Source of the DNA: Treponema sp.
Lineage (GTDB): Bacteria > Spirochaetota > Spirochaetia > Treponematales > Treponemataceae
Length of the DNA: 24,151 bases
Direction: 5' to 3'
NCBI GenBank assembly: GCA_004554075.1
Contig: SFOB01000032.1
Span: 1 to 24,151, forward strand
The translations under genes were made by a program, and so were the position numbers. A model generated the notes under the pieces. It did not search any database, had not been told where the DNA came from, and saw only the letters and a program-made list of their open reading frames with translations. This document shows positions 21,221 to 24,151 of the stretch, piece by piece; the first letter of the stretch is position 1; each line of letters starts with the position of its first letter.

Positions 21221-22342
21221 ATGAAAGCTTCTACAAACAAAACTGAAAAATCAGTAAAGGCAGATAAGCCTGTAAAGACAGTTGGTATCTTAACTTCAGG
21301 TGGAGATGCGCCTGGTCTTAATGCAGCAATCCGTGCACTTTGTATTTCCGGAAAAAACAATTACGGAATGAAGTTTATTGGTATTCGTAATGGATACCGC
21401 GGGCTTATAGACAACGATACTTTTAAGATGGATGAACTTGATCTTGAGCCGCTTATTTCGCAAGGGGGAACCATTCTTGGAACCTCCCGTGTAAAGCCTT
21501 TCAAAAATCCGGTTCCAGATCCAAAAACCGGCCTTCTGCCTGTAGAAGGAATTAAAGAAACTTTCAAAAAAAATAAGCTTGATGCCCTTGTCTGCCTTGG
21601 CGGAAACGGAACAAATACAACTGCTTCTCTGCTTTCTGAAGCAGGCTTTAACGTAATTGGAATGCCAAAGACAATTGATAATGATATTGTGGGCACAGAC
21701 GAAACCTTTGGCTTTCACACTGCAATTGATGTTGCAACCCACGGAATCGAGGCAATCCGTACTACTGCAAAGAGCCACAGTCGTGCAATGGTTGTAGAAA
21801 TCATGGGCCACAAGGTTGGCTGGTTGGGCTTATACGCAGGACTTGCCGGACGCGCAGATGTAATCCTTCTTCCGGAAATTCCTTATGATATTAAAAAGAT
21901 TGCAAAATACATGAAGGCCAAAAAAGCAAAGGGCCAGAACTATTTTATTATTGCCTGCTCTGAAGGAGCAATTGATCTGGACGAGGCTAAGCTCAGCAAG
22001 AAAGAGTTTAAGAAGGCCCGTGAAGCTATGTCTCAATCTGTTGGCTTTCGTGTAGCAAAAGAAATTGAAGCAGAAACTGGAATTGAAACAAGAACCAGCG
22101 TGCTGGGCTATCTGCAGCGCGGTGGAGATCCTGCTCCTTATGATATGATTCTTGCAACAAAGCTTGGTAATGCAGCTGCAGACTTCCTTGCTGAAGGTCG
22201 TTTTGGAAATCTGGTTGCAGTGAAGAATGGCGGTATTGTGGCAACTCCACTTTCTGTTGTTGCCGGCCGTGTAAAGGAAATTACAGAAAAAGACCCTGTG
22301 CTTAAAACTGCACGCGATTTGGGAATCTGCTTCGGTGACTGA
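21221..22342 (+). CDS. 6-phosphofructokinase family, probably PPi-dependent
   Basis: A 373-residue cytoplasmic enzyme of the PFK family, phosphorylating fructose 6-phosphate at C1 in glycolysis. Residues count from the ATG at 21221: TSGGDAPGLNAAIR (25-38), GGNGT (127-131), PKTIDND (149-155, catalytic base Asp153) and MGHKVGWLGLYAGLA (195-209). ATP enzymes usually carry GGDGS and PGTIDND. Lys150 in place of that Gly is the mark of PPi-dependent forms, as is common in Treponema glycolysis. Asn129 in place of the usual Asp/Glu is less common. The phosphoryl donor is therefore inferred as PPi but not certain. The TTG at 21182 gives a longer frame, but it is upstream of the promoter. An FMN-enzyme gene follows after 8 bp. 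Confidence 0.92.
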   Translation: MKASTNKTEKSVKADKPVKTVGILTSGGDAPGLNAAIRALCISGKNNYGMKFIGIRNGYRGLIDNDTFKMDELDLEPLISQGGTILGTSRVKPFKNPVPDPKTGLLPVEGIKETFKKNKLDALVCLGGNGTNTTASLLSEAGFNVIGMPKTIDNDIVGTDETFGFHTAIDVATHGIEAIRTTAKSHSRAMVVEIMGHKVGWLGLYAGLAGRADVILLPEIPYDIKKIAKYMKAKKAKGQNYFIIACSEGAIDLDEAKLSKKEFKKAREAMSQSVGFRVAKEIEAETGIETRTSVLGYLQRGGDPAPYDMILATKLGNAAADFLAEGRFGNLVAVKNGGIVATPLSVVAGRVKEITEKDPVLKTARDLGICFGD

Positions 22343-22350
22343 TTGAAATA

Positions 22351-23301
22351 GTGGGGACTAGAATTGTGAGTGTGGTGGGAAAAAACAGTGGGCTTGCTCA
22401 GGGCGAGCTCAAGTGTCACCGTTGTGCGGTTTGTGACGGTTATGGATGTCCTGGAATGCTTCCGGGGCTGGGCGGTGTTTTTGAAGGAAAAAACTTTCAG
22501 CTTAACTGTGAAGGCTGGAAGGAGTTTTTTGATACTGTCTGCGGTGCGGGAAAGGGAGAAGAAATCTCTGCAATTCCCGTGCGCCCGGAAAAGCTTCGCT
22601 GCGGTCCTGTTACCGGCGCGGTTGAAAATATAGGCTACGAAAACGAAGCAGACTTTTATCTGCCATATCTTATGAATGCGGCTGAGGCTGGCCTTGGCCT
22701 TTGTGTAGGAGACGGCTGCCCGGACGAAAAATTAAAGCTGGGTGCGGCGGCGGTAAAGGCCCTTGCTGCAAGCGGACAGTTCCCGGAACTCAAAGCTGCT
22801 TTCTTCCTCAAGCCTTACCCTCAGGAAAAACTTTTTGAACGCATTGAATGGATCCGACCTTATGCTTCCCACATCGGAATTGATATAGACTCATATAATA
22901 TTGTCACAATGAGAAACCTGGTAAATCTGGAGCGTAAAACTGCAGCCCAGCTGGAAGAGTTCCGCGAGCATACAAAGCTTCCTTTTGTAATTAAGGGAGT
23001 ATTTACAGAAGATGACCTTGCGCTGGTTCGCGAAGTGCGACCTGATGTTGTTTACATTTCAAATCACGGTGGCCGCGTAGAAACCAGAATTGGAAGTACA
23101 GCTGACTTCCTGGCAGAGCATGCGGTTGAGCTTAAAAAATACTGTAAAGAAATCTGGGTGGACGGAGGAATCCGTACCCGCGAAGATATTCAGACGGCAC
23201 TTTATTACGGAGCAGACCAGGTTATTATGGCCCGCCCTCTTATCCGTGCCACCTTTGATGATCACTATAAGGAAACAATCGGGGAATTACTGTCATGCTG
23301 A
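22351..23301 (+). CDS. FMN-dependent alpha-hydroxy-acid dehydrogenase-like protein with N-terminal Cys cluster
   Basis: A 316-residue protein of the FMN-dependent alpha-hydroxy-acid oxidase/dehydrogenase barrel family. Seen: FMN-type Lys215 in FVIKGVFTEDDL, VYISNHGGR (234-242, with His239 and Arg242) and WVDGGIRTREDI (269-280). The N-terminus has Cys22, Cys25, Cys28 and Cys33 in KCHRCAVCDGYGC, followed by PGMLPGLGG. I recall a similar Cys-rich start in related anaerobe proteins, so a metal or Fe-S site is possible. The substrate is unknown (lactate-like acids in the family). The start is a GTG 8 bp after the PFK stop with only a weak ribosome site; GTGs at 22366, 22372 and 22375 are alternatives. 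It probably shares the PFK transcript. Confidence 0.85.
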   Translation: MGTRIVSVVGKNSGLAQGELKCHRCAVCDGYGCPGMLPGLGGVFEGKNFQLNCEGWKEFFDTVCGAGKGEEISAIPVRPEKLRCGPVTGAVENIGYENEADFYLPYLMNAAEAGLGLCVGDGCPDEKLKLGAAAVKALAASGQFPELKAAFFLKPYPQEKLFERIEWIRPYASHIGIDIDSYNIVTMRNLVNLERKTAAQLEEFREHTKLPFVIKGVFTEDDLALVREVRPDVVYISNHGGRVETRIGSTADFLAEHAVELKKYCKEIWVDGGIRTREDIQTALYYGADQVIMARPLIRATFDDHYKETIGELLSC

Positions 23302-23315
23302 ACCAGTTTCAGCAT
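23295..23315. terminator. Hairpin between convergent genes
   Basis: Stem ATGCTGAA (23295-23302) / TTCAGCAT (23308-23315) with a 5-nt loop. It overlaps the stop codon of the FMN gene and lies 8 nt beyond the LuxR stop. No strong T-run on either side, so termination is only probable. Confidence 0.45.
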
Positions 23316-23323
23316 ATATAGAA

Positions 23324-24025
23324 TTAAAACTTTAATTGGTAGCCACTATAGGTTGCCAGCAAACTGACACGGTCTGGAAGACCAATTATTGTAAAAATCT
23401 GATGCATGCGATTTTTCAGGGTTCCAATTGTGATTCCAGATTCTTTTGCAATATCTTCGTATCTTTTGTCTTTTAAAATTTGAGAAATCCATAGTTTATC
23501 TCTTTCTGTCAGTTCAGGGTATTGCGATAAATCCCATATTTTGTTAACTGAATTTTCGTGGGTACTTTTAAGGAAGTGAACAAAGAAAACTAAAGAAAGG
23601 GCATAAGACATAAGATAGCCCAGAGAATCTATTAAAGAATCAATGAATTGAGAGAAACTGATTCTAAGATCAATGAGAATTAAAGCAGCATATGTAAGCA
23701 AAGTCAGATAAACCTTTATTCTTGTGTGCTTTCTGTAATAGCCTCTTAAAATACAGCTGGAAACTCCCAAAAGATAAAGAGCTGTTCCTAATGGTTTTTT
23801 ACCAAGAGAAGGAGTGAACATGTATACAAAAGAAAAATAAAAGGCAAGTATAGCAATAACTTCAATATGCTGAGGCAAAAAGAAAAGATAAATAAATACA
23901 ATGATGCATAAGAAATTCGAAATTAATAAACCTTCAGGGGATGCAAAAAAATCTTCCAGAGAAGAAATATTGGATAGGTGTAAAACAAAGTTCATCTGGT
24001 AAAAAGCACGAATAAGATAAAACAA
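23324..24025 (-). CDS. Membrane-anchored LuxR-type transcriptional regulator, probably 5' truncated
   Basis: The visible 233 residues hold about five hydrophobic helices (33-50, 54-70, 79-95, 105-121, 135-152) and a C-terminal LuxR/GerE HTH (about 170-228) with LTERDKLWISQILKDKRYEDIAKESGITIGTLKNRM-type residues: LTERD at 172-176 and the recognition helix near ITIGTLKNRM (198-207). It probably senses a membrane or small-molecule signal and binds DNA in situ. The start is uncertain: TTG at 24025 or ATG at 23995, neither with a clear ribosome site. The frame stays open and hydrophobic up to a stop at 24059-24061, right next to the edge repeat. The true N-terminus, perhaps with more helices, is therefore probably missing. 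Confidence 0.8.
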   Translation of the reverse strand: MFYLIRAFYQMNFVLHLSNISSLEDFFASPEGLLISNFLCIIVFIYLFFLPQHIEVIAILAFYFSFVYMFTPSLGKKPLGTALYLLGVSSCILRGYYRKHTRIKVYLTLLTYAALILIDLRISFSQFIDSLIDSLGYLMSYALSLVFFVHFLKSTHENSVNKIWDLSQYPELTERDKLWISQILKDKRYEDIAKESGITIGTLKNRMHQIFTIIGLPDRVSLLATYSGYQLKF

Positions 24026-24070
24026 CTCTGCAAGAAAACCTAGTACAGAAAGAAGGAGTTATAATCAAAA

Positions 24071-24120
24071 GTTGTGGATTGGCTAAAATAGCCTAAGATA
24101 GAAAAAGAGGTTTGAATCGG
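24071..24120. repeat. Right copy of the inverted two-part edge repeat
   Basis: GTTGTGGATTG (24071-24081) and GTTTGAATCGG (24110-24120) are reverse complements of 32-42 and 19-29. Here 28 bp separate them, including a small hairpin GGCT-AAAAT-AGCC (24081-24093). The order is conserved and the spacing differs from 2 bp at the left edge. Confidence 0.6.
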
Positions 24121-24151
24121 ATAAAATGTTTTTACCGCAAAACAACAAACC

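Noticed and set aside
19..24120. Whole window as a transposon with terminal inverted repeats
   Set aside because: The cargo is mostly ordinary metabolic genes, no transposase or integrase is present, and truncated genes at both ends fit contig edges at least as well.

Overview
The window looks like part of a host-associated (rumen or gut) spirochaete chromosome, most likely a Treponema. This is inferred from the gene set (DUF1846 protein, OPT transporter, phosphofructokinase-family enzyme, propeller-fused nucleotide cyclase, membrane LuxR regulator, Rhs debris), the moderate GC content and the codon style. No rRNA or tRNA gene was seen to confirm it. Both outer genes lack their 5' ends, and the two window edges share two 11-mers in inverted orientation.

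Region by region. (1) 1-3628: a 5'-truncated GH3 beta-glycosidase followed 9 bp later by a GPH-family sugar:cation symporter, a glycoside uptake and cleavage operon. (2) 3657-8670: an SDR ketoreductase and a ketosynthase that resemble the FabG2/FabF2 pair of aryl-polyene clusters more than housekeeping FabG/FabF. A membrane protein with a degenerate GGDEF and an intact-looking EAL domain lies between them. A secreted PCMD-domain protein overlaps the ketosynthase end. (3) 8692-11605: a stand-alone E2/CAT-like acyltransferase-fold protein, a DUF1846 protein and a convergent orphan PqqD-like protein sharing a bidirectional terminator. (4) 11645-17360, minus strand: an OPT transporter, a YczE/YitT-like membrane protein and a 1014-residue sensor that joins a seven-bladed-type propeller and Y_Y_Y domain to a class III adenylate cyclase. 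(5) 17463-21081: an AT-rich island with two Rhs remnants, a secreted glycan-binding-like protein, an ankyrin lipoprotein and a Schlafen/AlbA-type regulator whose promoter overlaps a TGTCAC array. A 24-bp direct repeat brackets the regulator. (6) 21185-23301: a PPi-type-looking phosphofructokinase and an FMN-dependent alpha-hydroxy-acid dehydrogenase-like protein. (7) 23324-24151: a convergent membrane LuxR-type regulator, probably 5' truncated.

Two non-coding patterns cut across the region. At least six genes have a sigma70-like -10 box 5-10 nt before the start codon and no usable Shine-Dalgarno, which suggests leaderless mRNAs. A family of dispersed hairpins with CTTGA/CTTGT loops sits in three intergenic gaps, and one of them supplies a -35-like TTGACC. 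The best candidates for something undescribed are the aryl-polyene-like pair with its c-di-GMP gene and PCMD protein, and the decayed Rhs island.
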